Below are positions 1 to 10,700 of a DNA stretch of 20,236 bases, in pieces. Under the pieces are notes generated by a model. That model saw only the letters and a list, made by a program, of their open reading frames with translations, ran no database searches and was not told the origin of the DNA. Made by a program: the position numbers and the translations under genes. This DNA comes from Perkinsus olseni. Lineage: Eukaryota > Perkinsozoa > Perkinsida. The stretch is from positions 1-20,236 of the forward strand of contig JABANN010000582.1 of NCBI GenBank assembly GCA_013115125.1. Direction: 5' to 3'. Each line of letters starts with the position of its first letter. The stretch's first letter is position 1.

Positions 1-496
1 GCTGGTTCACGTGGTTGGCTAAATCTATCGCCGCCTAATACGACCTCCATCGCAACACAATGAAGCCAGACTCGACATCGCACGGCTAGCGGCTTTGCTG
101 CGTGTGTGTGCCTAGGTGAGGTTGGGGAAAGTTGGTAGGCTATGTGTATGGAAAATTCGCCTGATATTCAATTACCACCACTGCATATACTGTGCTGAAA
201 TCCCGAGCGATGCCCAGCCTGATTTCCTAATGAACTCAACAACAATAGGATGTATGGGGTTCAAGCAATGAAGTGCTTGATGTCAAGTCGAGGCCACCCT
301 GGGCTCGACCAAACGAAATATGACGAAGGGGAAAAAGGCAGTGTAGAAAAAATGATGCTCTTCCTGTTTGGAGAGCGGAAAAGTGGTCCTTGTTGTTGAC
401 CTTGATCATGGTGCCGGCTGTACATCGGCTAAGGCGGTGTATAAATACTAAATTTCAGTAACTTGGTGGTAGTAGTGCAAAATCACTCCTGGTTTA
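1..496. other. Non-coding region downstream of the secreted repeat protein
   Basis: I see no convincing coding sequence here on either strand. It lies 3' of the minus-strand repeat-protein gene and should hold its 3' untranslated region. Two small hairpins are visible: a 6-bp stem at 262-279 and a longer one at 287-309, listed separately. No clear polyadenylation signal could be identified. Confidence 0.5.
287..309. other. Hairpin with GGCCACCCTGG core
   Basis: The arms gtcgag and ctcgac close a stem-loop whose upper part pairs cca with tgg around a ccc loop, with one G-G mismatch. The 13-base core gaggccaccctgg (290-302) recurs exactly at 20108-20120, also as a hairpin but with different closing pairs. 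It may be a 3'-UTR structure or chance. Confidence 0.3.
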
Positions 497-2002
497 TTAT
501 TCGATAGCGCACTGTTTGTAAGTGCATTCAATCTGTGCATCACGGTAGAACAAGGTAATGCTCTCGGCGGTGGCGTTGTAGCGCAAGTCGTGCAGCTTCG
601 GGAGCGGGTAGCCGAATCCTCCAATGAGCTGGGTACTGCGGAGGGCACGGGCCTTTCCGATCTGCATCACAGTGTTGTCGTCCTTCATGTGGAAGTGGAT
701 ATCGGAGAGGTACCACGGTGCAGCACCGGGGGTCCTAGCCATACCGGAGACGACGAGGGTACCAGCAGAATAGTCGACGTTGAAGAAGACGTTCTTCCAG
801 TACAGGCTGCTGCAGCAGTACATACCATTAGGAAGGCCGGGCAGGAAACCCATCGGAGAGCCGGCAGGGCACTGGTCGAAACTGCACACGAGCATGTCGT
901 CCTCATCGGAGGCGGTGATGGTCTGCGCCTCGGGGTTGAAGTGCAACTGCTCGAACCGGGGGGGATCGCGACCGAAAGCACCAATGGCGTGTGACTGGAG
1001 CGCGCGGCTCTCCGGCTCCTTGTCGACCACCATGAAAGTGGTGTCCTCGCTCATGTGGAAGTAGATGCCACCCTTGAAGTACGGAGCGGCACCGGTGACG
1101 TTGGCGATAGCGGAGACCGAGAAGGTACGACTAGCGTAGTTGACGTTGAAAATGAGCGACTTCAAGGTATAGCCGCTGCAACAGTACATACCATCGGGGA
1201 TGAAGCGACCGCTGCTAGCTGGGGACCCGGCAGGGCACTTACTGTTGTCACACACCATGTAGTCACGGTCGTACGGGACTCTGATCTGCTGCCACTCGGC
1301 GTCAAAGCTTAGCTCGTCCCAGTCCAGAGGGTACGGCAAGTGGAAGTCGCCGATGTTGTGGAGCTTGCGACTTTCCGTCTTCTTGCTGATGATCTCCATG
1401 AGAGTGTTCCCCTCGTTCATGCGGAAGGAGACGTCAGACTCGTGCCAGGGAGCAACGTTGGGGAGGTTGGCGATACCGCTCACGTCGAAGGCGTTCCTAG
1501 CGCCGTCAACCTTGAAGAGGATGAAGCTCCAGTAGAGACCATCAGTGCAGCAGTAGGTACCATCGGGACCAGAGAACTCGCCCCGATGAGCCGGTTGGCC
1601 AGCGGGGCACTTCTCATAGCTGCATACCATCTCCTCCTCCTTGTAAGAGACGGTGATAGTCTGGGACTCGGCATTGTATGGCAGCTCGGTCCATACTGGG
1701 GCTTTGTAGCCGGTTCCACCGATGATGTATAGCTGGCGATCCTTGGGCTGGTGCTCCTTGGTCACCACCATATCAGTGCCATCGTCGCTCATGTGGAAGT
1801 TCATATCACCGAGATGCCACGGAGCAGCGCCGGTCTTGTCGGCGATACCAGAGGCTTCGATGGTGTGGGCAGCGCTGTCGACCCTGAAGTTAAGGGAGCT
1901 CCAGTACTTGCCAGAACCACAGTAGATGCCGTCGGGGGAGGCGACCTCCTCACCGGCGGCGGCAGCACAGATCACTGTTGCGAGAGTAGAGAGACGAGAC
2001 AT
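497..2002 (-). CDS. Secreted protein of four tandem cysteine-containing repeats
   Basis: This is a single uninterrupted 501-residue frame. I chose the ATG at 2002 because it gives a typical signal peptide (MSRLSTLATVICAAAAG, predicted cleavage near residue 17-22). The open frame extends 59 codons further upstream, but that stretch has no signal-like or repeat character. The mature protein is four repeats of about 115-120 residues. Each repeat opens with a PDG/PNG-x-YC motif, then an F-x-V-(D/N) strand, an SG(I/M)A or SAIA motif, an AAPW-like motif, an FHM/FRM motif and an (I/L)G-x-FG-like stretch. It closes with M-x-C-x(4)-CPAG, or an equivalent in the last repeat. Paired cysteines in each repeat suggest disulphides in a secreted beta-rich domain. 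I do not recognise a named domain. The style resembles expanded secreted families I recall from Perkinsus. Function unknown. The lack of introns contrasts with the neighbouring genes. Confidence 0.8.
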   Translation of the reverse strand: MSRLSTLATVICAAAAGEEVASPDGIYCGSGKYWSSLNFRVDSAAHTIEASGIADKTGAAPWHLGDMNFHMSDDGTDMVVTKEHQPKDRQLYIIGGTGYKAPVWTELPYNAESQTITVSYKEEEMVCSYEKCPAGQPAHRGEFSGPDGTYCCTDGLYWSFILFKVDGARNAFDVSGIANLPNVAPWHESDVSFRMNEGNTLMEIISKKTESRKLHNIGDFHLPYPLDWDELSFDAEWQQIRVPYDRDYMVCDNSKCPAGSPASSGRFIPDGMYCCSGYTLKSLIFNVNYASRTFSVSAIANVTGAAPYFKGGIYFHMSEDTTFMVVDKEPESRALQSHAIGAFGRDPPRFEQLHFNPEAQTITASDEDDMLVCSFDQCPAGSPMGFLPGLPNGMYCCSSLYWKNVFFNVDYSAGTLVVSGMARTPGAAPWYLSDIHFHMKDDNTVMQIGKARALRSTQLIGGFGYPLPKLHDLRYNATAESITLFYRDAQIECTYKQCAIE

Positions 2003-2852
2003 GAGTACCTTGTTAGAGATTGAATACAAAGAAACGACTGAAGGGGGACAGTACTCTCGATGGTTGGACCAAGACCCTGGAGATTCGCAAAGACCGCCAA
2101 TCATGACTGTGTTTTCAGCGTGACGCATTTCCGACGTCACGTGAATCAGCAATGAACGCCGCGCGCACAGACGCGTCACGTTACGCCGCTGTCTCCATTA
2201 GCCGGTGGACTTGAAAGCGATCCTGAATCAGGTGTGGACGTACTTGAACTATGCAAGAAAAGTTCAGAGGGGACCTACCAGGTGGGAATGCCCCGAAGGC
2301 CACCGATCGGCTGTCGGCTTATTCCGGAGGGGAGAATCAGCCCGAAGAGTGCGGGACTGTGCGCAGCGGCGCAGAGCCGTGACGTGGCGAGTGGATGCTG
2401 GAAGAGTAGCTCATAAAGCTGGTTCTGTTAGCGTTATCCAGCCTGGGCTCATATTATCGGGTAGATCGTGCATGAAGCAGGGAGGCTGTGTAGCGGTGTA
2501 GTTACTGCCTGGTTGCTGGTAGGCGGATGATGTGTCACCAGGGATAGACTGTAAGGGACAGTGACGGCTCGGGTGTCACGCCGGCCCTGACGGGTACAGC
2601 TGCTCAGGCGGGAAGGGGCTCGAGAGCTCCTCAAAAGCTTTGTGCAAATACAGCGAAGCCGCCTCAGGTTAACCGGAGGAATAGACCCACACGATGGGGG
2701 CTGCCAGGATCAGGATCAGAACGGTAGATTTGGAAAACCCGGGCGGATCGCCACATCCAGGATCATCGAGCCCTTAGCTGTTAGATGAGGTGTGCGTAGG
2801 GTAGCTGGGACTGGTGATACCGGCGGTTGATGGGAAGAGCTTGAGATAAGGG
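2003..2852. other. Intergenic region upstream of the repeat-protein gene
   Basis: About 850 bases lie between the start of the minus-strand repeat-protein gene and the end of the next minus-strand frame. It should hold the promoter and 5' UTR of the first gene and the 3' UTR of the second. Short open frames exist (for example 2205-2501 plus) but show no family resemblance or repeat character. I see no core promoter motif I would defend, and no tRNA or structured RNA. Confidence 0.5.
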
Positions 2853-3422
2853 TCACACAGCTGTTCTGGACGCATGAGTAAATCGATCGTAAGGAGCGAA
2901 AAACTTGATTTCATTGGCTGCATCAACGCTGGGCCAGTTGGTAGCGCCATTCAGCCACGTGACCAATGAGGTTTTCCGCGCCCCTATGAGCTCACCCAGA
3001 TGGTAATACCACATCGCACTCCCAGAATGCCACGACAGCAACTGCGACTCGTCAGAGCCGAAATCCAGGAGTATGTAGTCATCTTCCATGCAGGAATAGC
3101 ATATATGATGCTCAATGATAACTCCGCTCGCCCCGGTGGGAGAAAGAGAACAATGGTAAACAATGTGGAAGAGTCGCCCTGACTTGCGCCTACCTGGATA
3201 GAAAATCACAAAATTTGCGAAATATGATATGAATTCGTGAACGGGTTGGAATCCGGGGTTTCTGATATTTCTAACCCAATTTCGATATACGAGATGGCTA
3301 CATACATCAGGATACCTCTTGTTAGTGGTAATTGTTGTTGTAGAATTAGAAAAGGAATGCGCTGTTCTAAAGTCATCTAGAGATAAGTTTTCTTCGCTCG
3401 GTGCAAGATCATCGTACCACAT
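2853..3422 (-). CDS. Hypothetical 189-residue protein
   Basis: This is an open frame of 189 codons from ATG at 3422 to a stop at 2853, and the longest minus-strand frame in this stretch. The protein begins MWYDDLAPSEENLSLDD and is rich in aromatic residues (many Tyr, Trp, Phe and His), which argues weakly for a folded globular product rather than a chance frame. No signal peptide, membrane helix or known motif is evident. It could be one exon of a longer spliced gene, since other genes here are cut by small introns. It starts only about 55 bases from the first recognisable channel exon on the opposite strand, so the two would be divergently arranged. Family and function are not recognised, and it may not be a real gene. 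Confidence 0.4.
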   Translation of the reverse strand: MWYDDLAPSEENLSLDDFRTAHSFSNSTTTITTNKRYPDVCSHLVYRNWVRNIRNPGFQPVHEFISYFANFVIFYPGRRKSGRLFHIVYHCSLSPTGASGVIIEHHICYSCMEDDYILLDFGSDESQLLSWHSGSAMWYYHLGELIGARKTSLVTWLNGATNWPSVDAANEIKFFAPYDRFTHASRTAV

Positions 3423-3477
3423 TTTCCAGAAATTTATCGGTCACAGTGACCGGGCCAGTGGTGCGGATCGCGGCCAG

Positions 3478-6433
3478 AACCTTAGTGTGAATAGGTATCA
3501 TGAGTTCACCAATGGCGATTTTGAATTGCTGGCTAAGATGCTCTCTGTGACGATATCAATGTTCTGCACGATAACAGAGCTGTGTCAAGGCCCATGTGAG
3601 GGGAACCAGGCGGCAGCTGCGAGGAAGACTAAGCTCCTTGCATGCGTCAACTACATTTGGTGAGACCTGGGAACAGCTGGCACGGGGTAGAGTGATGAGA
3701 TGTCTTCGTCTACGCTCGACGCCCTGTTCTTCTTATTGATGAATTTTCGCGAGTTACTGGCTAAAGTGGCGTGTCAGGTTGGCGATAAATATGTCAGCTG
3801 AAAAGGAGGTGACCCCTGTTCCTTCTGTGAACCGTTGGCTGCTCAAAAGAACGGCTACTCGTCTTGAGACGGTACCTGAACATGGTCCTACTGTGCCTCT
3901 GTTGCATGGGGTGGGACCGGAGGCTCCTCCTGGTCACTCTGAGACGACCGATGCTGAAGGACCGACTCTGGCCGATGGAACGCCCGTGCGGGACAAGTCA
4001 GCTGTTATGATCAGGCTACAGGTGGGAATGGTCAGTCGATGAACCGCCGCATCGCTCCGCTGCTCTTCAGATGGTCATTTTGGATACCTTGTCGGCTCTC
4101 CTGGAAGGAGGTCACGGCAGCGACACTGTACGCCTCAACGCTGATACTATGGCCTTGTCTTTGGATACTAATATGCTTACCAAACTGTTGGAGAGGGCCA
4201 CTCATAAGGGGCAGGAATCGTTGGCCGCTAGGTGAGGATAAGCACCTACTCACACGCATTGGCAAAGGACCTGGTTGATCAGGTACATGATATTGCTTGA
4301 TTCAATTACGCGGCGAGTGACGATGAAGAGTTCGGCTGCAGCCAAGTGGGCCATGTATAATGATACCACTCCAATGTTGAAAACAGTGAGGGAGAAGTTA
4401 CAAGTAGGTGTGGCGCCTTCCCGTTCAATACGCGATGATGGGAGCTTCGGTGATGCTTCGGCGTACAGGTGTAGGGCTGGTTCCGGGTCAGGCAGTCTCA
4501 GACTTTTTGAGGTGGTGGGAATACTTGGTCGCTTCTGGTTGTGAATGGTATTCTAGCATTCTTGATGTGTTGTATACTGCCCGTTACGGTTGATACCCGT
4601 CGCCGCCTTCAGGATCGTATAGGGTCTGTGGAAATCGTGAACTGTCGGGATGAGTTGGAACACATCTACTTCATCGTCCCAGAGTCCGTGCTCAGGAGGT
4701 ACGCCAACCCCATGCTGTGCTGCTGCGCCGTCACGCATGAGTCTCGACCTATCGCGGAAACACGCGCTTTTTTCCCATCTACGTGCCTTCTCAGAGCGCA
4801 GAGTGACGAGTTCAAGGCCCTCAAGGAGCGCGTCATGCACGATGTGCCGCGGGACAACCCAGTGCAAAAATGCCAGGTAGACAGAGGAGGGCTTCAGCAT
4901 GGCCAGGTGGACGCAGCCTTCCTCGGCGAGTACCACCTAGTGATGTTTGGGGGTGTAGTGGCGTGAGAATCCGAGGTTGATGCTTGCCTCTGACGACGAT
5001 GCTTGATATGTCTCCCGTCTCAGTCGTTCTTGGATATGATAACTGATTCCCTAGTATGGGAGCTTACGGCCTGTGACTTCATGAAGAAGCGTCGGATAGT
5101 TTTACTACAACCACAGCTCCTAGATGCCACCTTCCTCTTGGCTATAGTACTCAATGTACTCACCATCATAGTTAACACCACTTGCAGGTGAGGGCGGTGA
5201 CGCATGCACAATCGCTTCTCATCGGACTGTGCGGAGGGATGACGCTTTCTTGATGATCGTTAGGGATGTTAGGACTCCTAACTTAGGAGAAGTGTGGTAC
5301 TTCGATGAAGGCACACAAGCGAGCAAACTGCTCGAACTCCAGCGCGTATTTGAATCCTACTCGTGCATTATGATGCTCTGCTGCTGACAAGGGGATAGGC
5401 TCCTTTCAGGCTCCGCACCCTATCGAAGTCGCTGTTGTGGCTGTTGGGCCTTGTTCACGCCGTCCTGTCGTGCGCTCGCTTCGTCTCGTTCTCCGTCTCC
5501 AAGCTGCCTATGAACCTCCTCACATTGGACCCCGAGCTGGCCTACAAGCTGGATGAAGCTCAGGTACGTCGAGGACACGCCAGCGGAGCGAAGCGGTTCA
5601 TGTTTTGTTACTTTTGCCTGCAGGATCTATCCCTCCTCGTGAAAGCGGGCGTACCACTTCTTCGGTTCATCCCCTGTTATCACCTTACCTACCTTTTAAT
5701 GTCACTCTGCGCTTGGTCCTTCGCGGGCGAGCATGTTTACTTTTTTCACTTATTCGATATCATTCTTCTGTCATCCCTGTTGAAAGTGACTCTACGATCG
5801 ATCCAAGGTCAAAGCCTTTCTCTCGCGTCCACCGGTATGCTTTGGCTGCTTATTATGTACTCCTTCGCTATGGTGGGTCATCAACATTTTCGGGAAGATT
5901 TTCCGGAGGGAGAGTGTCGGAATGTGACCACCTGCATAGCATTCGTCATGAACTTCGGTCTCCGAGCTGGAGGGGGTCTAGGAGACTATCTGCGAGGAGG
6001 CGAGGAGGGCCACAGCGAGGGACTAGGGCGCATGGTCTTCGATACCGTCTACTTTATCCTAAGTACGGTAGTCATGGCTAACATCGTGAGTGGTATTATT
6101 ATCGACGCTTTTGGTGAGTCGAGAGACAAGCGTAATGAGGTGTTGTTGGACCAGAAAAACAACTGCTTCGTGTGCTCCTTACCGGCGGCCAAGTTCGACA
6201 GGGCGGACCGTCTTACAGGGTTCAGACATCACTATAAAAGGATGCACAACATGTGGGCGTATGTTTACTTTGTGGCGTATCTAAAGTTGAAGGACCCGAC
6301 CGAGCTCACAGGAACGGAAGACTATGTTAAGGCGGCGGTGGTGAGGCACAGTATCGACTGGCTGCCCGTCCTGAGGGCTTCGATGGGTGCGGGAGAGAGG
6401 AAGGAATTGAGGGAAGATATTTCTGCTGAGTGA
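3478..6433 (+). CDS. IP3-receptor-like calcium release channel, C-terminal part (5' truncated)
   Basis: Traced exons: 3478-3659, 3778-about 4018, about 4020-4231, 4318-4354, 4408-4527, 4613-4698, 4795-4876, 5024-5187, 5264-5362, 5410-5563 and 5624-6433. The junction near 4018 is unresolved. The first exons match the RIH-associated region (ITELCQGPCEGNQ; animal IP3R has EYCQGPCHENQ). The SVEIV stretch at 4625-4640 matches the family's IEIV segment before the channel. Hydrophobic segments from about 5114 give S1-S6. The pore filter GGGLGD is at 5969-5986 (animal IP3R: GGGVGD), followed by the S6 stretch VSGIIIDAF. The cytosolic tail keeps CFVC plus H-x4-H-NMW, the IP3R zinc-binding motif. It would sit in the ER or another calcium store. 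No IP3-binding core or MIR domains are found upstream, and no in-frame ATG precedes 3538. The gene is therefore a partial copy, a channel-only variant, or continues elsewhere. Confidence 0.88.
5564..5623 (+). other. 60-nt in-frame, stop-free intron in the channel gene
   Basis: The intron starts with gtacgt and ends with tgcag, preceded by a pyrimidine-rich tract. Its length is a multiple of three and it has no in-frame stop, so retention would add 20 residues between transmembrane segments. Splicing gives the better family-like sequence (LDEAQ joined to DLSLLVKAG). Confidence 0.65.
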
Positions 6434-6674
6434 TGATGAGCTCAGCAATGGTGGCTTGGCGGCGACTTCACATAGGTGAATATCCTTTCAAATGCAGATT
6501 CTCTCGAGTCTGTCTTCACGAATCGCCGAATTTTTGGACTCGCAGTTTATGAGCAGTCAAAATTGCTTATCAGTTTTCCTCTTCTACCGGTGTCGTTTGC
6601 GTTGGTCTGTAAGGATCGCACAATAACCGATTCGAGGGCTTCTTCTCTGTTGGGCTCTGCAGTACTCCCTAGAC

Positions 6675-7603
6675 ATGACATCGCCGGCCTACGGCAATCG
6701 GATCGTGAAGGGTGTTCTCAAACTGAAGGGGGCCGATGGAGTCGCTAAGCCGGTAGTAGTACTGGGGACCCAGCGGGTGTAGGTGCTCTTGAATGGTAGA
6801 GGAAAGGAGTCCCGGATTCTCACTTGCGTCTGCGATGTTGCTAAGCTTGGTGGTTCAACAGTCGTGTGCAGGGTCACTATGATAAACGATCCGGTGGTTT
6901 TTTGGTAAGGTGATATCTAAGAAGAAGCGGAAGCATCATAAGCATAAGTCAAAGGAGGAATCCGAGAGGTCCATCGAGGATGCCGTACTACGGCAATCGG
7001 ACGAGGAGTCGGCGTCTCAGTAATGATGGGGTAGTGGAATTGGACTCAATGCATCGTCGGGGAGTGGTAGGGGCGATGAGACCACAGGCTGACTCCGAAG
7101 GGTGAAAGATATCGACACGTCGACGTGACGGGTCTTTTTGAATGATCCTCGGGCTCATCGTCAGTGATTATCAAAATGGCGGAAGATATCCCTGTGGAAG
7201 TTTATATTTAGGTCAGAAGGGCGTAGCCGGGCAATGTTGCCAACATTGTTCGCTAATGGTCTCCATGACTGAGCCTTTGAGTACACTGGAACGACCTCAG
7301 CAGGGCGCGTGCGGTCGATTGTCGGTACCCGTTGCTGAGGTGTCCTTGTCGTTGTAGGGCGCGGTCGGAGGAGCCTCGGAGCACTAAGACGCCTGCAGAG
7401 CTCGCTTTTCAACGCTTACAAGAGGAGCGTAAAGGTGAGGCCTTTACACTCGGGGATGGATGGTATTGCTGTGGTTGTTGTTAGCTGAGAGGATCGCTAA
7501 ACAAATAGAGAAGACACATCGAGAGAAGATGGACGAGCTGCACGACAAGTTGGACAATATGAGTGAGCACTTTGAGGTGCCTAAGATTGCCGGTACTCAC
7601 TAG
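6675..7603 (+). CDS. FAM32A: FAM32A homologue (DUF1754 small nuclear protein)
   Basis: Four exons (6675-6752, 6910-7019, 7358-7434, 7485-7603) join in phase to a 127-residue protein; human FAM32A is 112. The N-terminal motif VKGVLKLKG matches the family's KGPLKLKG. A lysine/histidine-rich tract (KKKRKHHKHKSK) follows, then an acidic-serine stretch. The diagnostic C-terminal domain then contains KTPAELAF, a KTHREKMDELHDKL helix and the terminal SEHFEVPKIAG motif (human TEHYDIPKVSW). FAM32A is a nuclear protein that in human spliceosome structures contacts the catalytic core at exon ligation, so a splicing role is likely. The intron 7020-7357 is unusually long for this locus (338 nt), and I could not exclude a small skipped exon. 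The gene lies 241 bases after the channel gene and 100 bases before POL2, all on the plus strand. Confidence 0.88.
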
Positions 7604-7703
7604 CAAGTTCATTACGATCATCCTGGGGATCTTGTTGGGTTGTTGATGTAGTCAGTCAATGGCGGATGGTCGTGGGGTAGTGTATTCTGAAATTGAAGTT
7701 TAA

Positions 7704-10700
7704 ATGGTTGGTGGTGCTGGTAAGGGAGCCGGCTCGTTCAGGCAGAAGTTGCCGACGGCTGGTGGAGGGCAAAGGGCGAGGCAGACTGGCTGGAGCAAGG
7801 GTGTTGATGGTGGTGGGAATAAGAAGTGAGTTACGGGGGTTGGATCTAACCCGTTCCGTATCTTGCCTGCTTCAACCTTGGATACCTTTCGTCAGGCGAA
7901 GGCTCGGGGATCAAGACGTGACGTTGGAGGAGAAGTTTGGTATTGAAATATTACAAGAGAACGAGGAGAGGATCGGCTACCTCTTCAACATGAAGGAGAC
8001 CATCGCTCCGCCTAAAATTGCCGCCGTTAATATGGACCAGGATGCTGATCAGACAGAAGTTGTGGACATCAGCGCCCTGCTACTTTATTTCGTGAGTTTA
8101 CTGCCTTTGTTGGTACAGCATCGGGCGTTCGGTGTCATACCGGCAAGAGGTCATGCTCCTTTCCAATAGATACAGAAGGATGGTAGTACTTTCCGTGCTA
8201 CATACCGATACAAGCCCTACTTCCTTGTTGACATCAACCCTCAGATATCCAACTACGACTACATGCTCGAGGTAGTTAGACTCCTCTTCGTTTCGCCTCA
8301 GCCAAGGACCCTGCTGCCATGGACGTTCAGTCTTCCACGGGCTCCTTCAATCGCTAGTGTGCTACTCGATCGAGAATTGGTGTGCCGCTCGGTCCTTTTC
8401 GGGTATCAGCTTCATGATAGTACTTTCATCTTTTCGTCCCCCTCTCGTCGATGGAAGTATTTTCGTCGCTGCGACGCCAGAAGGGTCCGTGGTTGCTGTA
8501 GGTACTTGGCCGGAGGTTCGAGCATCAAAAGGTTAACATCAGTACGGTACTGCGCCATAACCTGGCAGCCGTGGACCATCTAGCTCCTAATAAAATGTAC
8601 AAGCTCATCAAGTGCGAGTTTCCTAATACTGAGCTCATGAACGACGCTCGGAGGGCGCTGGAGAGGATACTCAAAGCGAACAAACTAAGAGTCAGTCATA
8701 TGGACCACTTGGATGATAATGACCCGTTTAAGGATGGGGTGGGTTTTAGCGGAGCGAAGCAGTTTTTTATGTTGGTTTTGATCAGGGTATGTCAAATGCT
8801 GCTGCAACTGGAGCCGATCCTATGGACAGTATAATCGGCCTGTTCGAGTATGATCTCATTCATGTAGAGTTTCCGCGATTTTTTGCACGAATTCATTTCG
8901 CTCCGTCGGCCAGACCGTGCGTACCTGCATCGACAAGAGCATTCGGTGCGGGAAGTGGTACAAAGTGTCGAGCAGTATGCAGGGCACGGTGGCCCTAACC
9001 GTGCAGGAGGACCTCCTTATGAAGCCACCTCTGCGGATCTTTGCCTGGGATATCGAGACCTCAAAGGCACCTTTGAAGTTCCCTGACGCTCAGCAAGTGA
9101 GATGGGCCTTCGGGAACGGCGGGTGCTCTTCCATCGTGATGGAGTTCAGGACGAGATAATGATGATATCGGTGATGGTCGATGGGGACGGGTATCTGATA
9201 GTCAATCGGCAGGAAGTCCATGGCCACATCGAGGACTTTGAGTACTCCCCGAAGCCAGGTGGGGTGGTGTTCGATAGGACCATGCCGAAGCGTTTTTGGT
9301 GTCATCAGAGTTCGAAGGCTTCTTCGAGTGCATCAACTGTGATACCGAGAAGGACCTCCTCATGGCGTTCTTCGATTTGCTGTTGCGGACTAGACCACAT
9401 ATCACCGTCACCTTCAACGGCGACTTCTTCGACCTTCCCTATGTCCATGATCGGGCTCAGGTCCACTCCCTCAACCTCTATCAGCAGGTCCCACCTTTGG
9501 CACTTACCCGTCTCCCGAATTTTTGGTCTTTATTTCAGTGTGGCATCTCGAGACCTCGGAATGCGATCAAGGGCAGCGACAGTGACCTCTGGAGCGGCAA
9601 GTGAGCGTCTTGGCTAGGACCTTTCTTTGCTAGGGCATCGAGGCCGGGTCGATGTAGGTTCATGACGCATATGGACTGCTACTGCTGGGTGAAGAGGGAC
9701 TCCTACTTACCGCAAGGGTCTCAAGGTCTCAAGGCGGTCACCCGAGCTAAATTGAAGTACGATCCGGTAGAGCTGGACCCGGTAAGGAGACGGGTGCGAC
9801 AGTGGTTGTTGCGGAAAAGTTGGTATGAGTAGGAGCTCATGGTACCGTTTGCCCGGGAACAACCACAGGAGCTGGCCAGCTATTCGGTGTCGGATGCTCT
9901 GGCTACTTATCATTTGTATTGCAAGTAAGATGCAGGCCCTGGGAATCGAACCGGGGACCTCATCATGCAGGTACATCCATGATTTTGTCTTTGCCTTGGC
10001 CTCGATCATCCCGATGAACCCTGACGATGTAATCCTTGGTTTTCTCACGATCCTACTTCCTCATCTACTGGTCGAAAATCCACGTCTGTGTCGGAGAGTC
10101 GCTTGGCCCAGGTACTTCGCCGAGGGTCTGGTACCTTGTGCGAGGCCTTGCTGATGGCCCAAGCCACGGAGGCCGGCGTGCTCTACCCGAACAAGCATCA
10201 ACAGCCTGGCCTTGCGTAGGGTGATGGTGCTGGTCGGGAGCACTCATCTCCGTATAGATACCATGGTGGTCGATTGATCGAGACCTCTACTTATGAGGGT
10301 GGTAGAGTGGAGTGCCTGAGGACGGGTATATTCAGGAGTGATATCCAAGAGAAGTGAGACTGGGGAGGAGGAAAGTGCCTCCACGGACGATGGCGTCAGG
10401 TTCCGCCTGGATGTGAATGCTATTGATGAGCTCATAGAGTCCGCCGATAAGACTTGTCGCTTTTTCGTGGAGACCGAGGAAAAAGTCCAAGTGGACGAGG
10501 TCGAGAATTTTGGTGAAGTGAGCCCGGGAATTCGACCGATGTGGCGGTTCTTGATCGTCCTGGCAGGTCGTCCATCAGCTCACCGAAGCGTTGACGGAGC
10601 TGCGGCAAAACCCCAATCGCAGCGAGGAACCTCTGATCTACCACTTAGACGTGGCTGCGATGTCGGTTGTTGCCTCTACCGTTTCCTGCCGTAGTAGCCC

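Noticed and set aside
942-962. Another tRNA B-box-like site (tcgaacc) inside the repeat-protein gene
   Set aside because: Only the first seven bases fit; the required CC end is missing and the site is inside a conserved repeat codon context.
590-1732. Several plus-strand frames of 85-134 codons
   Set aside because: They are antisense shadows of the secreted repeat protein and recur because its repeats recur.
6476-6748. 90-codon plus-strand frame between the channel gene and FAM32A
   Set aside because: It runs into the FAM32A first exon in another frame and has no recognisable content; most likely intergenic.
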